From assembly GCF_014842975.1 (NCBI RefSeq), contig NZ_JACYXK010000025.1, forward strand, positions 186,001 to 250,000: a stretch of DNA of 64,000 bases, in the 5' to 3' direction. Positions 1 through 8,767 of this stretch are shown piece after piece. Position numbers and translations under genes: made by a program. Position 1 is the first letter of the stretch. Every line of letters begins with the position of its first letter. Below the pieces are notes generated by a model. The model had not been told where the DNA came from. It did not search any database and worked only from the letters and a program-made list of their open reading frames with translations. The DNA is from Rhodanobacter sp. DHB23. Its GTDB lineage: Bacteria > Pseudomonadota > Gammaproteobacteria > Xanthomonadales > Rhodanobacteraceae.

Positions 1-501
1 ATCCAGTCGCGCATGTACGACGCCAAGCTGGGCTGGTTCTTCGATGCCAGGCTGGGCAAGCCGGACCTGGTGCGCGTGTACGGTTCGGAAGGCTGGGCAC
101 CGCTGTGGGCCGGCGTGGCGACGCCCGCGCAGGCCGCGGCGGTCGAAAAGACCATGATGGATGCGCGCAAGTTCGCCACCACCATGCCGTTCCCCACGCT
201 GGCCGCGGACGATCCGCACTTCTCGCCGATCAAGGGCTACTGGCGCGGGCCGGTGTGGATGGACCAGTCGCTGTTCGGCGTCGAGGCGCTGCAGCGTTAC
301 GGTTACACCAGGGAAGCCGATGCGATGGCGCGCCGGTTGGTACTGAACGCGAAGGGGCTGGCGGCAGGGCAGGCGACGTTCCGCGAGAACTACGACCCGC
401 TGACCGGCAACGGCTACCAGTCGCAGAACTTCAGCTGGTCGGCGGCGAGCTATCTGTTGTTGCTCGGAGACAAGGACGATACTGCGCCAAGGATTCAATG
501 A
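1..501 (+). CDS. GH63-like glycoside hydrolase, C-terminal part (5' end outside window)
   Basis: The reading frame is open from the first base and ends at TGA 499-501, so this is the last ~166 residues of a longer protein. The visible part has the alpha-toroid character of GH63 and related glucosidases (YgjK-type). The signature GYWRGPVW lies about halfway, followed by FRENYDPLTG and a C-terminal SQNFSWSAASYLLLL. Family members hydrolyse alpha-glucosidic bonds in oligosaccharides. Catalytic residues cannot be assigned because most of the domain is missing. Its position next to a sugar-catabolic operon and a GH30/TonB-receptor cluster fits a role in glycan use. A trehalase-like (GH37) or other (alpha/alpha)6 hydrolase remains possible. 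Confidence 0.7.
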   Translation: MQSRMYDAKLGWFFDARLGKPDLVRVYGSEGWAPLWAGVATPAQAAAVEKTMMDARKFATTMPFPTLAADDPHFSPIKGYWRGPVWMDQSLFGVEALQRYGYTREADAMARRLVLNAKGLAAGQATFRENYDPLTGNGYQSQNFSWSAASYLLLLGDKDDTAPRIQ

Positions 502-521
502 TCAGGGGAGTTTGGACGCTG

Positions 522-697
522 GTCATTCCGGTGCAGGCCGGACAAGCGCGAAGTGCACAGAACACCCATAGGGCGGCCCCGCAGGGGCGGGCGCAGCGAG
601 TCATCCAGTAACGACGACGCCTGCTCGAGCTGTACGGCCACCGGACGACCAGCTTCGCTGTTGTGACGCGTCTCCGGCCTGTGCCGGAATGATGGGC
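522..697. repeat. Imperfect inverted repeat element (CATTCCGG family)
   Basis: An arm around 522-541 (GTCATTCCGGTGCAGGCCGG) is matched in inverted orientation around 674-692 (CCGGCCTGTGCCGGAATGA). About 130 bp of non-coding sequence lie between them. The termini are diverged versions of the elements at 3574-3654 and 41817-41898. It fills the gap between the GH63-like gene and the permease and contains no gene I can support. Confidence 0.55.
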
Positions 698-726
698 AGT
701 CGGGTTTTCCCCAGGGGGCATCGCGC

Positions 727-2025
727 ATGGGCACGAGCAAGCGTCAGATCGGGCTGGTCGCCGCCACGGCGCTGGTGCTGGGCAACATGATTGGCTCGGG
801 CGTGTTCATGTTGCCCGCGACGCTGGCGCCCTACGGCGGCTACAGCGTGGTCGGCTGGCTGGTCAGCGCCGCTGGCGCGCTGCTGCTGGCCGGCGTGTTC
901 TATCGCCTCGCCCGCCGCGCGCCGCGCGCCGGCGGGCCGTATGCGTACAGCCGCGAAGCCTTCGGCGACTGCGTCGGTTTCCTGGTGGCGTGGGCCTACT
1001 GGTTTTCGACGGTTGGCGGCAATGCGGCGATCGCGGTGGGGTTCGCCAGTTACCTCTCGATCTTCGTGCCGGCGATGGGCGCCAGTCCGCTGTTTGGCGC
1101 GCTGGCCGCGCTGGCGGCGATCTGGGTGACCACGCTCGTGAACATGGCCGGTGTGCGCAGCGCGGGTGCGATGCAAGTGGCGACCACGGTGCTGAAGATC
1201 GCGCCGCTTCTGGCGCTGATGCTGTTTGGCCTGGCGCACTTCGATCCGCACCTGCTGGTACCCGGCAAGGGCGCGGGGTCGCCGTGGAACGCCATCAACG
1301 TCAGCGTGGCGGCGACGCTGATGGCGTTCATCGGTCTGGAGTGCGCCACGATCCCGGCGGGGCACGTGCGCGACCCGGAGCGGACCATCCCGCGCGCCAC
1401 CTTGCTGGGCACCCTCATCGCGGCGCTGGTGTACGTGGCCTGCACCACGGTGGTGATGGGCATGCTGCCCGCAGCCGCGCTGGCGAAGTCGCAGGCGCCG
1501 TTCGCCGATGCGGGGCAGATCCTGTGGGGCGGCTGGGCGAGGTATCTGATCGCGGGCGCAGCCGCCGTCTCCTGCTTCGGTGCGCTCAACGGCTGGACGC
1601 TGGTCGCCGGGCAGTTCCCGCAGGCGGTGGCGCGGGACGGCTTGTTCCCGAGGTTCTTCGCGCGCGAGTCGAAGCGCGGTGCGCCGGTGCCGGCCCTGCT
1701 GGTCGCGGCGGGGGTCAACAGTCTGCTGGTGCTGGCGAACTATACCCGCGGCATGGTCGGCATGTTCACCTTCATGGTGCTGCTGACCGTCCTGGGCAAC
1801 GTGATCGCCTACCTGTTCTGCGCCATGGCGGACGTGGCGCTGGCGTACCGGGAAGGTCGCCCGGTGCCGCTGCGCGATCCCGTGCTGGCCTGCGCCGCCT
1901 TCGGCTTTTCGATCTGGGCTGTCATCGGCGCGGGCGCGGACGCGGCGTACTGGAACCTCATCCTGCTGGTGCTGGGGCTGCCGGTCTACGTGTGGCAGAC
2001 ACGGCGCCGTGCATCCGCTGCGTGA
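727..2025 (+). CDS. APC-family amino acid permease, AdiC-like antiporter
   Basis: A 432-residue, very hydrophobic inner-membrane protein with about 12 predicted helices, the usual size of the APA branch of the APC superfamily. The N-terminal unwound-helix signature GNMIGSGVFMLP (around residues 19-30) and PRAGGPYAYSREAFG match the arginine/agmatine antiporter AdiC. The segment FIGLECATIPAGHV carries the glutamate aligned with the AdiC helix-6 glutamate. GALNGWTLVAGQ keeps the helix-8 tryptophan, while the helix-6 tryptophan of AdiC is not conserved (LMAF). Substrate specificity is therefore uncertain; an amino acid or polyamine exchanger is most likely. An AGGGGG ribosome site at 713-718 supports the ATG at 727. 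No decarboxylase partner is nearby. Confidence 0.85.
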   Translation: MGTSKRQIGLVAATALVLGNMIGSGVFMLPATLAPYGGYSVVGWLVSAAGALLLAGVFYRLARRAPRAGGPYAYSREAFGDCVGFLVAWAYWFSTVGGNAAIAVGFASYLSIFVPAMGASPLFGALAALAAIWVTTLVNMAGVRSAGAMQVATTVLKIAPLLALMLFGLAHFDPHLLVPGKGAGSPWNAINVSVAATLMAFIGLECATIPAGHVRDPERTIPRATLLGTLIAALVYVACTTVVMGMLPAAALAKSQAPFADAGQILWGGWARYLIAGAAAVSCFGALNGWTLVAGQFPQAVARDGLFPRFFARESKRGAPVPALLVAAGVNSLLVLANYTRGMVGMFTFMVLLTVLGNVIAYLFCAMADVALAYREGRPVPLRDPVLACAAFGFSIWAVIGAGADAAYWNLILLVLGLPVYVWQTRRRASAA

Positions 2026-2060
2026 CGACCGCCGTTGCGGCGGCCGTCACGGTGGGGCGC

Positions 2061-3452
2061 TTACTGCCCGATCCTGCGCAACGCCTTGCCGGCCATCAGG
2101 TTGCGCTCGATCTGTTCCAGCGTGACGCCCTTGGTCTCCGGCACCAGCCAGACGGTGAGCGCGATGAACACCACGTTGAAGGCGCCGTAGAGCCAGAACG
2201 TCTCGGCCTGGCCGATGCTGTTGAGCAGCGGCAGGAACGAGAGGCCGACCAGCCAGTTCGCCACCCAGTTGGTGAAGGTGGAGCAGCCGATGCCGAAGTC
2301 GCGGCCCTTGAGCGGCTGGATCTCCGAGCACAGCGTCCAGATCAGCGGGCCGGCCGACATCGCGAAGCCCACGATGAACACCAGCAGCATGCCCACGGTG
2401 AAGAACTGCTCGCCGTGCGTGTGGATGCCCAGCTTCATCATCGTGCCGACCACGCCGAGGCCGATCGCCATCACCACGAAGCCGATGTACAGGATGGGCT
2501 TGCGGCCCAGCTTGTCCACCAGGCCGATGGCGATGAAGGTGGCCAGCACGTTGACCAGGCCGACGATGGCGGTGAACCACATCTGCGACTCGGTGTCGTA
2601 GCCCATGCCCTGGAAGATGCGCGGCGCGTAGTACATCACCACGTTCATGCCGGTGAGCTGCTGCATCACCTGCAACAGCACGCCCAGCCACACCGAACGG
2701 CGGAAGTTGGCGTTCTGCAGGAACATCCCCACGCCGCCCTGCGGCGTCTTCAGCTGTTCCTGGATCTCGCCGACCTCCTTGGCGATGGCGGCGCGGTCGC
2801 CGAGCAGCCGCTGCAGCACCTGCTCGGCCTCGGTCTGGCGACCCTTCATCAGCAGCCAGCGCGGGCTTTCCGGCAGGAAGGCCACGCCGAGCAGGAACAA
2901 CGCGCCGGGGATCGCGATGATGCCCAGCATCCAGCGCCAGTTGCCCGAGTAGCTGAGCGCGGTGTCGGAGAGGAAGGCGACCAGGATGCCGATGGTGATC
3001 ATCAGCTGGTACATCGAGATCATCGCGCCGCGGATCGATTCCGGCGCCACTTCGGCCAGGTACAGCGGCGCGGTGAAGCTGGCCAGGCCGATCGCGACGC
3101 CCAGGATGAGGCGGCCCACGATCAGTACGTCGGGCGTCGGCGCCGCGCCGCACAGCACCGAGCCGCCGACGAACAGCACGGCGCCGAGGATCATCGTGCG
3201 CTTGCGGCCCAGCTGGCTGGACAGCCAGCCGGCCACCAGCGCGCCCAGCGCGGCGCCGAGCATCATCACGCTGACGATCCAGCCGAGGGTGTCGTCGCTG
3301 ATGCCGAAGTCCTTCTGCAGGAACTGCTGCGCGCCGGAGATCACGCCGATGTCGAGGCCGAACATCAGGCCCGCCAGCGCGGCGAGGATGCAGACGAAGA
3401 TCGCGGTGGCCTTGCTGTGCCTGGCGGCGGGTTGTGCGCTGGTGATGCTCAT
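2061..3452 (-). CDS. MFS sugar porter (galactose/xylose:H+ symporter type)
   Basis: 463 residues with the sugar-porter subfamily signatures of the major facilitator superfamily. These are FGLDIGVISGAQQFL in helix 1, GRKRTMI after helix 2, PESPRWLL at the end of helix 6, QQLTGMNVVMYYAP in helix 7 and PETKG after helix 12. The family brings hexoses or pentoses across the inner membrane with protons (GalP, XylE, AraE). The start ATG at 3450-3452 is preceded by GGGGAGA; an open frame runs further upstream but has no family similarity. The gene follows the dehydrogenase-lactonase-dgo genes on the same strand after a 223-bp gap. It probably imports the sugar they oxidise; galactose, arabinose or xylose cannot be separated from sequence alone. 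Confidence 0.92.
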   Translation of the reverse strand: MSITSAQPAARHSKATAIFVCILAALAGLMFGLDIGVISGAQQFLQKDFGISDDTLGWIVSVMMLGAALGALVAGWLSSQLGRKRTMILGAVLFVGGSVLCGAAPTPDVLIVGRLILGVAIGLASFTAPLYLAEVAPESIRGAMISMYQLMITIGILVAFLSDTALSYSGNWRWMLGIIAIPGALFLLGVAFLPESPRWLLMKGRQTEAEQVLQRLLGDRAAIAKEVGEIQEQLKTPQGGVGMFLQNANFRRSVWLGVLLQVMQQLTGMNVVMYYAPRIFQGMGYDTESQMWFTAIVGLVNVLATFIAIGLVDKLGRKPILYIGFVVMAIGLGVVGTMMKLGIHTHGEQFFTVGMLLVFIVGFAMSAGPLIWTLCSEIQPLKGRDFGIGCSTFTNWVANWLVGLSFLPLLNSIGQAETFWLYGAFNVVFIALTVWLVPETKGVTLEQIERNLMAGKALRRIGQ

Positions 3453-3546
3453 CAATGTCTCCCCGTGGAATGGCGTGCGTGCGGCTTGTGCTTTTGCGCC
3501 CACCGTCCTTGGCGGGCGCCCTTCGGGCCATCGCTGGCGCGTTGTC

Positions 3547-3570
3547 AAAAATCGCTCCAGGCGATTTTTT
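3547..3570. terminator. Terminator-like hairpin with T-runs on both strands
   Basis: A perfect 9-bp stem AAAAATCGC / GCGATTTTT with a 5-base loop TCCAG is followed by a T-run in either reading direction. It lies between the SMP-30 gene (ends 3676) and the downstream symporter (starts 3452). It would reduce read-through into the symporter unless that gene has its own promoter. A decayed copy of the same sequence occurs near 63311-63330, so it may belong to a dispersed repeat. Confidence 0.55.
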
Positions 3571-3573
3571 GCC

Positions 3574-3654
3574 GTCATTCCGGCGAAAGCCGGAATCCAG
3601 TGACTTTGCACTTCATGCCGACAGGCACTGGATCCCGGCCTGCGCCGGGATGAC
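3574..3654. repeat. Dispersed inverted repeat (GTCATTCCGGCGAAAGCCGG family)
   Basis: The left arm at 3574-3602 begins GTCATTCCGGCGAAAGCCGG. The right arm at 3626-3654 is a diverged inverted copy ending CGCCGGGATGAC. Each arm also holds a small CCGGC/GCCGG stem. The same family, nearly perfect, occurs at 41817-41898. No gene is present here. Confidence 0.8.
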
Positions 3655-3675
3655 GAGCAGAGTCGTCGTCCGTAA

Positions 3676-4593
3676 TCATGGAGTGTCGCCCACCGGCGGC
3701 CTGCCTGCAAAGCGCCGCTCGGGCAGGCCGCGCCGGCCGACCTGCGCGGCGAACAGCGCGCCGGCCAGCGGTTCGCCTGCCAGCACGTCGGCATCCAGCC
3801 CATCGCGCGCGCTGGTGACGTAGAGCGTGTCGAGCGCGGCACCGCCGAAAGCCGGCCGCGTGGGCTGGCTCGCGGCCAGCGGCAGGATGCGGTCCACGCT
3901 GCCGTCCGCGCGGTAGCGCACCACGCGGCCCAGGCCCCATTGCGCGTTCCACAGGCCGCCGTCGACGTCCACGCAGGAGCCGTCCGGCTCGCCCGCGGTG
4001 TCGCGCAGGTCGGCGAACAGACGCGTGTCGCCCAGCGTGTCGCCGTAGTCGCAGCAGCGGATCGTGCGCGCCAGCGAATCGCAGTAGTACAGCGTGCCGC
4101 CGTCGGGGCTGAAGGCGAGGCTGTTGCTGATCGCCACGCCTTCCAGCGGCAGCCTTTCCAGCGCGAGGTCGGCGTCGAGCCGCCAGAAGCCGCCGATGGG
4201 CTGCTTCGCGCCGCCGTCGGCGGGCTCGTGCAGGGTGCCGAACACGAAGCGGCCTTGCCGGTCGCAGGCGCCGTCGTTGCAGCGCGTGGGCAATTGCGGT
4301 TCGACTTCATGCAGCGTGTGCAGCGCGCCGTCTTCGAGGCGGAAGAACGCCAGCCGCGAAGCCAGCGCCAGCAGCAGCCAGCCGTCCGCTTCGCACAGCG
4401 CGAACGAGGCGAGGCGCTCGGGCAGCTGCCAATGCCTCGCCTCGCCGCTGGAGGGGGTATAGCGCCACAACGTCGAAGCGTGGATGTCGGTCCAGTACAG
4501 CGCCTGCGCGCGCCCGCACCAGGTGATGCCTTCGCCCAGCGTGTTGCGTGCCTCGAGTACCGCCTGCATGGCCGCCTGCGCCGGCGCGCTCAT
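3676..4593 (-). CDS. SMP-30/gluconolactonase-family sugar lactonase
   Basis: 305 residues, the usual length for SMP-30/regucalcin-like beta-propellers. Visible landmarks are LGEGITWCGRAQALYWTDI near the N-terminus with the metal-ligand glutamate, RCNDGACDRQGRFVFGTL with the Asn-Asp pair, ISNSLAFSPDGGTLYYCDS, and GEPDGSCVDVDGGLWNAQWG. The family hydrolyses aldonolactones with a divalent metal in the cytoplasm. The ATG overlaps the stop of the dehydrogenase gene by 4 bp (ATGA), suggesting translational coupling. Here it would open the lactone made by that dehydrogenase to give the aldonate for DgoD. Exact lactone specificity is inferred from context. Confidence 0.88.
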   Translation of the reverse strand: MSAPAQAAMQAVLEARNTLGEGITWCGRAQALYWTDIHASTLWRYTPSSGEARHWQLPERLASFALCEADGWLLLALASRLAFFRLEDGALHTLHEVEPQLPTRCNDGACDRQGRFVFGTLHEPADGGAKQPIGGFWRLDADLALERLPLEGVAISNSLAFSPDGGTLYYCDSLARTIRCCDYGDTLGDTRLFADLRDTAGEPDGSCVDVDGGLWNAQWGLGRVVRYRADGSVDRILPLAASQPTRPAFGGAALDTLYVTSARDGLDADVLAGEPLAGALFAAQVGRRGLPERRFAGRPPVGDTP

Positions 4594-5357
4594 ACCCAGC
4601 CGCCGTCGACGATGAAGTCCTGCCCGGTGCACATGCGGCTGTCGTCGGCGGCGAGGAACAGCGCCATGCGCGCCAGGTCCCCGGCCATCAGGTAGCCGGG
4701 CATGCACTGCACGCGCGCGATCTCGGCCTCGCCCTCGGCGTCCAGCCACAGCGCGCGCTGCTTCTCGGTGATCGCCCAGCCGGGCACCAGCGCGTTGATG
4801 CGGATGTGCTGTTGCCCCAGCTCGCGCGCCATGCCGTTGACGAAGCCGTGCACCGCGGCCTTGGCCATCGCGTACAGCGGGTAGCCGGCGTTCTTCTTCA
4901 TCCAGCCGGTGGAGCCCAGGCAGATGATGGAGCCGCCGCCCAGCCGCTGCATGTCGGGGATCACCGCCTGCGTGGCGAACACCTGGTGGCGCAGGTTCAC
5001 CGCCACGTTGCGCTCGAACGCGGCGGCGTCCACGTCGGCCAGCGCATGGCGCACGTCGTTGGCGGCGTTGTTGACCAGCACGGCGATCGGGCCGATGTGC
5101 GCGCGTGCCGTGGTGATGGCGGCCTGCAGCGCATCGAGGTCGGTGAGGTCGCAGCGCAGGAACAGCGGCGCGTGCGCCACGTCCTCCAGGCCGTCGAGCA
5201 CGGATTGCGCGCCCGTGGCGTCCACGTCGAGGAAGGCCACCTTCGCGCCCTGCCGCGCGAAGTGCTCGACGAAGGCGGCGCCGATGCCGCTGGCGCCGCC
5301 GGTGACCAGCACGCTGCGGCCCTGCAGGCTGGGATAGCTGGCGTAGCGGTCGGCCAT
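4590..5357 (-). CDS. SDR-family aldose 1-dehydrogenase
   Basis: 255 residues of a classical short-chain dehydrogenase. The cofactor motif TGGASGIG is near residue 19, followed by VNNAAND, VNLRHQVFATQAV, and the catalytic Ser-Tyr-Lys in LGSTGWMKKNAGYPLYAMAK. From memory it resembles Caulobacter D-xylose 1-dehydrogenase (XylB) along its length: both begin YPSL(Q/K)G and share NLRH and CTGxxxxxDxGW elements. I infer oxidation of an aldose to its lactone with NAD(P)+. The gene starts 5 bp after dgoD and overlaps the lactonase gene by 4 bp. In this operon the likely substrate is D-galactose; L-arabinose, D-fucose or xylose are alternatives. A GTG three codons upstream could also serve as start. 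Confidence 0.87.
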   Translation of the reverse strand: MADRYASYPSLQGRSVLVTGGASGIGAAFVEHFARQGAKVAFLDVDATGAQSVLDGLEDVAHAPLFLRCDLTDLDALQAAITTARAHIGPIAVLVNNAANDVRHALADVDAAAFERNVAVNLRHQVFATQAVIPDMQRLGGGSIICLGSTGWMKKNAGYPLYAMAKAAVHGFVNGMARELGQQHIRINALVPGWAITEKQRALWLDAEGEAEIARVQCMPGYLMAGDLARMALFLAADDSRMCTGQDFIVDGGWV

Positions 5358-5362
5358 TGCGC

Positions 5363-6511
5363 TCACCACTCCGCCACGCTGCCGTCGGCGTGGCGCCAGA
5401 CCGGGTTGTGCCACTGGTGGCCCACCGCGGCACGCTCGGCCACGTAGGCCTCGTTCACCTCGATGCCCAGGCCCGGACCCTTCGGCATGGCCACGAAGCC
5501 GTCGGCGTAGGCGAACACGCTGCGGTCGGTGACGTAGTCGAGCAAGTCGTTGCCGGCGTTGTAGTGGATGCCCAGGCTCTGTTCCTGGATGAAGGCGTTG
5601 TGGCACACCGCGTCGATCTGCAGGTTCGCGGCCAGCGCGATGGGGCCGAGCGGGCAGTGCAGCGCCAGCGCCACGTCGTAGGCCTCGGCCATCGCGGCGA
5701 TCTTGCACGTCTCGGTGATGCCGCCGGCATGCGAGGGGTCGGGCTGGATGATGTCCACGCCGCCGGTCTGCAGCACGCGCTTGAAGTCCCAGCGCGAGTA
5801 CAGGCGCTCGCCCAGCGCGATCGGCGCAGGCGAGATCGCGGCCAGCTCGGGCAGGCACTCCAGGTATTCGGAGAGCACCGGCTCCTCGATGAACATCAGC
5901 TTGAACGGCGCCAGCTCGCGCATCAGCACCTTGGCCATCGGCTTGTGCACGCGGCCGTGGAAATCCACGCCGATGCCGACGTGCGGGCCCACCGCGTCGC
6001 GGATCGCCTGCACGTTTTCCAGCACGCGCTCGACCTTGTCGTAGGTATCGACGTACTGCAGTTCCTCGGTGGCGTTCATCTTCACCGCGGTGAAGCCGCG
6101 CGCCACGGCCTCCTGCGCGGCGCGCGCGGTGTCGGCGGGGCGGTCGCCGCCGATCCAGGAGTACACGCGGATGCGCTCGCGCACCGGGCCGCCAAGCAGT
6201 TCGTGCACCGGCTTGCCGAGGTCCTTGCCCTTGATGTCCCACAGCGCCTGGTCGATGCCGGCGATCGCGCTCATCAGCACCGGGCCGCCGCGGTAGAAGC
6301 CGCCGCGGTAGAGCACGCTCCAGTGGTCCTCGATGTGGCGCGGGTCCTTGCCGACCAGGTAGTCCGACAGTTCCTCCACGGCGGCGGCCACGGTGTGTGC
6401 GCGGCCCTCCACCACCGGCTCACCCCAGCCGCTGATCCCGGCATCGGTGTCGATGCGCAGGAACAGCCAGCGCGGCGGCACCTTGTAGACGGTGAGCTTG
6501 GTGATCTTCAT
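5363..6511 (-). CDS. dgoD: D-galactonate dehydratase
   Basis: 382 residues, the same length as E. coli DgoD, in the mandelate racemase/enolase superfamily. The N-terminal capping domain starts [20 protein letters not shown]. The barrel carries the metal ligands Asp in [10 protein letters not shown], Glu in MFIEEPV and Glu in [12 protein letters not shown], and a catalytic His in [14 protein letters not shown]. It removes water from D-galactonate to give 2-keto-3-deoxygalactonate. Its start overlaps the stop of dgoA by 3 bases (ATGA arrangement). Flanking kinase and aldolase genes of the same pathway make the assignment firm, although related acid-sugar dehydratases share the fold. Confidence 0.93.
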   Translation of the reverse strand: MKITKLTVYKVPPRWLFLRIDTDAGISGWGEPVVEGRAHTVAAAVEELSDYLVGKDPRHIEDHWSVLYRGGFYRGGPVLMSAIAGIDQALWDIKGKDLGKPVHELLGGPVRERIRVYSWIGGDRPADTARAAQEAVARGFTAVKMNATEELQYVDTYDKVERVLENVQAIRDAVGPHVGIGVDFHGRVHKPMAKVLMRELAPFKLMFIEEPVLSEYLECLPELAAISPAPIALGERLYSRWDFKRVLQTGGVDIIQPDPSHAGGITETCKIAAMAEAYDVALALHCPLGPIALAANLQIDAVCHNAFIQEQSLGIHYNAGNDLLDYVTDRSVFAYADGFVAMPKGPGLGIEVNEAYVAERAAVGHQWHNPVWRHADGSVAEW

Positions 6512-7137
6512 GCGTAGGTGTCCAGATTGTGCAGGGCATGCGCGAAAGCGTGCGCACGCCGGGAGGTGTCGTCGAGGGTGCGGCCCGGCGCGAACAGCGC
6601 CGAGCCGATGCCGAAACCGGTGGCGCCGGCGGCAAGCCACGGCGCCATGTTGTCGGGCGCGATGCCGCCCACCGGCAGCACCGGCACGTCGCGCGGCAAC
6701 ACCGCGCGCCAGGCCTTGAGCACGGCGGGCGAGGATTGCTCGGCAGGGAACAGCTTCAGGCCGTCGGCGCCGGCGGCGAGCGCGGCGAAGGCTTCGGTGG
6801 GCGTGGCCACGCCGGGCACGCAGAGCAGGCCGGCGGCCTTGGCGGCGCGGATCACCGTGGTGTCGGCATGCGGCATCACGATCAGGCGGCCGCCTGCGTT
6901 CGCCACGGCCTCCACGTCGGCCGGCGTCATCACCGTGCCCGCGCCGACCAGCACGTCCGTACCCAGTGCCTCGGCGAGCAGGGCGATGCTGTCGAACGGC
7001 TGCGGCGAGTTGAGCGGTACTTCCAGCACGCGGAAGCCGGCTGCGACGATGGCGCGGCCGGTGGCCACCGCTTCGTCGGGCACGAGGCCGCGCAGGATCG
7101 CCACCAGCGGCAGGGGTTGTAGCCACGGGGTCAGCAT
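6508..7137 (-). CDS. dgoA: 2-dehydro-3-deoxy-6-phosphogalactonate aldolase
   Basis: 209 residues of the KDPG/KDPGal aldolase family (class I, Schiff base). Seen motifs are PLVAILRGL with the catalytic glutamate-containing region following (LEVPLNSP), [12 protein letters not shown], and the Schiff-base lysine in [14 protein letters not shown]. It cleaves KDPGal to pyruvate and glyceraldehyde-3-phosphate. The VGAGTV and LKLFPAE sequences favour the DgoA branch over the Entner-Doudoroff enzyme Eda. It overlaps dgoK by 7 bp upstream and dgoD by 4 bp downstream, consistent with one coupled mRNA. Confidence 0.92.
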   Translation of the reverse strand: MLTPWLQPLPLVAILRGLVPDEAVATGRAIVAAGFRVLEVPLNSPQPFDSIALLAEALGTDVLVGAGTVMTPADVEAVANAGGRLIVMPHADTTVIRAAKAAGLLCVPGVATPTEAFAALAAGADGLKLFPAEQSSPAVLKAWRAVLPRDVPVLPVGGIAPDNMAPWLAAGATGFGIGSALFAPGRTLDDTSRRAHAFAHALHNLDTYA

Positions 7138-8063
7138 GCGCGGGATTCCTCTGGAGCGGGATGGACCAGCCCGGCCAGCGTCGCCAGCTGCCGCAGGCCG
7201 TGGGCGGCGGCGTCCGCGATCGGCGGCGGCAGGTCGATGTCGAACAGCGCGGCGGCGCGGCGATAGCGCCCGCACAGCGCAGCCTCGCCGATCAGCTGCA
7301 GCGGCGTGTCGCGGCGGGCCAGGCCGCTGGCCAGCGCGGCGCGGAATTCCTCGCCGATCAGCAGGCCGGAGAGATAGTCGGGCACGGACGCGGGCGCCAG
7401 CGCGCCGTCCAGCATCAGCGCGCGCGCGGAGAACAGGCGGCCCAGTGCGCCGGCCGCGCCGCTGCCGCGCGCATCGGCGACGCCGCGCGCGAAGGCTTCC
7501 GCGTCGTCCGCGGCCTCGGCGCCGGTGGCACCGAGGATGGAATGCCGCAGCAGCACCGCGAACAGCTCGCCGGTCATCACGGTGCGGAAGCCGGTCACCG
7601 CGCCGTCGCGCACCACCGCCCACTTGCTGTGCGTGCCGGGCAGGATGAAGGTGGCGGCCCCGGCCAGCGCCGGGCGCAACGCCAGTGCGCCGACCAGCTG
7701 GGTTTCCTCGCCGCGCATCACGTCGGGGCCGAGCGGGTCGCGCAGGCCGGGGACCAGATGGACGTCCATGCCGTCGGCGGCACGCACACTGCCCAGCGCG
7801 CCGCCGAGCTGCATCGCGTTGGCGGGCGTGTCGAGGTAGGGCATCTCATGCCAGCCGTTGCGGCTGCCCACCATGCCGCAGGCCAGCCGCGGCAACGCGG
7901 GCCAGCCGGCGGTGATGCCGGCCAGCGCGGCGTCGCAGCCGCCCTCGGGCAGGTGGCGGATGCCCCAGGGGCGCGTGCGTGTTTCCGCCAGCCGGCCCGC
8001 GCCGTCGAAACGGAAGGCGCGCAGGCTGCTGGTGCCCCAGTCGAGTGCGATCAGCCCGCTCAT
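7131..8063 (-). CDS. dgoK: 2-dehydro-3-deoxygalactonokinase
   Basis: 310 residues, close to the ~290-300 of known DgoK. The N-terminus [17 protein letters not shown] is the phosphate-binding segment of this ASKHA-fold kinase family. Further landmarks are [11 protein letters not shown] and [13 protein letters not shown], which are typical of KDGal kinases. It phosphorylates KDGal at O6 with ATP to supply DgoA. The gene overlaps the regulator gene by 4 bp and dgoA by 7 bp. Confidence 0.92.
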   Translation of the reverse strand: MSGLIALDWGTSSLRAFRFDGAGRLAETRTRPWGIRHLPEGGCDAALAGITAGWPALPRLACGMVGSRNGWHEMPYLDTPANAMQLGGALGSVRAADGMDVHLVPGLRDPLGPDVMRGEETQLVGALALRPALAGAATFILPGTHSKWAVVRDGAVTGFRTVMTGELFAVLLRHSILGATGAEAADDAEAFARGVADARGSGAAGALGRLFSARALMLDGALAPASVPDYLSGLLIGEEFRAALASGLARRDTPLQLIGEAALCGRYRRAAALFDIDLPPPIADAAAHGLRQLATLAGLVHPAPEESRAC

Positions 8064-8767
8064 GTCTTCTTCGTGTGGCGCCGGATGTTGCTGCGCGAAT
8101 CGCTCACCGTCTTCTGCATCGCCGCCCGCGCCACTTCCGGCTGGCGGCGGCGGATCGCGTCCAGCACCTTCTTGTGGTGCGGCAGCGAGTACTTGAAGTC
8201 GATGGCCTTGCGCGCGGACAGCGCCAGGTAGCTGCCCAGCGCCGTCTCGACCACCGAGAACAGCGAGATCATCAGCTCGTTGTGCGTGGCGTGCAGGATC
8301 GCCTCATGGAAGGCCAGGTCCGCCACCGACCATTCCTCGCGGCCATTCGCTGCGGCCATGGCCTCGTAGGCGCCCTCGATGGCGGCGAGCTGCTCCGCGC
8401 TGCGCCGGCGCGCGGCAGCGGCCGCGGCGGCGGGCTCGATCACCTCGCGCATCTCGGCCAGCTTCTCGACGAAATCCTCGGTGGGCATCGAGGCGCAGCG
8501 CCAGGCCAGCACGTCGGCATCGAGCTGGTTCCAGTGCAGGGTGTCGCGCACGCGGGTGCCGGTCTTCTGCTTGGACTCGATCAGGCCCTTGGCCGACAGC
8601 ACCTTCATCGCCTCGCGCAGCGCGGTGCGGCTGACCTTCATGCGCTCGGCCAACAGTTCCTCGCGCGGCAGGTTCTCGCCCGGCGCGATCTCGCCGCCGA
8701 CGATCAGCCGACCCAACTCCTGCACCACCTGACCGTGCAGGTTGCGTACCACGACGGGCTTCACCAT
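8060..8767 (-). CDS. GntR/FadR-family regulator of the galactonate operon (DgoR-like)
   Basis: 235 residues: an N-terminal winged helix (LGRLIVGGEIAPGENLPREELLAERMKVSRTALREAMKVL, cited here only as residues ~18-57) followed by an all-helical FCD ligand domain. The FCD metal-site histidines are visible in DLAFHEAIL and LPHHKKVLDAI. It is the first gene of the dgo operon and probably represses it, binding galactonate or a pathway intermediate as inducer, as DgoR does in E. coli. The ATG at 8765-8767 directly precedes a recognisable FadR-family start. A candidate operator lies 45-65 bp upstream. Confidence 0.88.
   Translation of the reverse strand: MVKPVVVRNLHGQVVQELGRLIVGGEIAPGENLPREELLAERMKVSRTALREAMKVLSAKGLIESKQKTGTRVRDTLHWNQLDADVLAWRCASMPTEDFVEKLAEMREVIEPAAAAAAARRRSAEQLAAIEGAYEAMAAANGREEWSVADLAFHEAILHATHNELMISLFSVVETALGSYLALSARKAIDFKYSLPHHKKVLDAIRRRQPEVARAAMQKTVSDSRSNIRRHTKKT

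Noticed and set aside
601-1365. Antisense frames opposite the APC permease and several other housekeeping genes
   Set aside because: Shadow frames with Arg/His/Ala-rich translations, as expected from GC-rich third positions.
3453-4310. N-terminal extension of the MFS symporter reaching into the lactonase gene
   Set aside because: The extension is out of frame with the lactonase, lacks helices, and the ATG at 3452 has a good ribosome site and normal MFS start.
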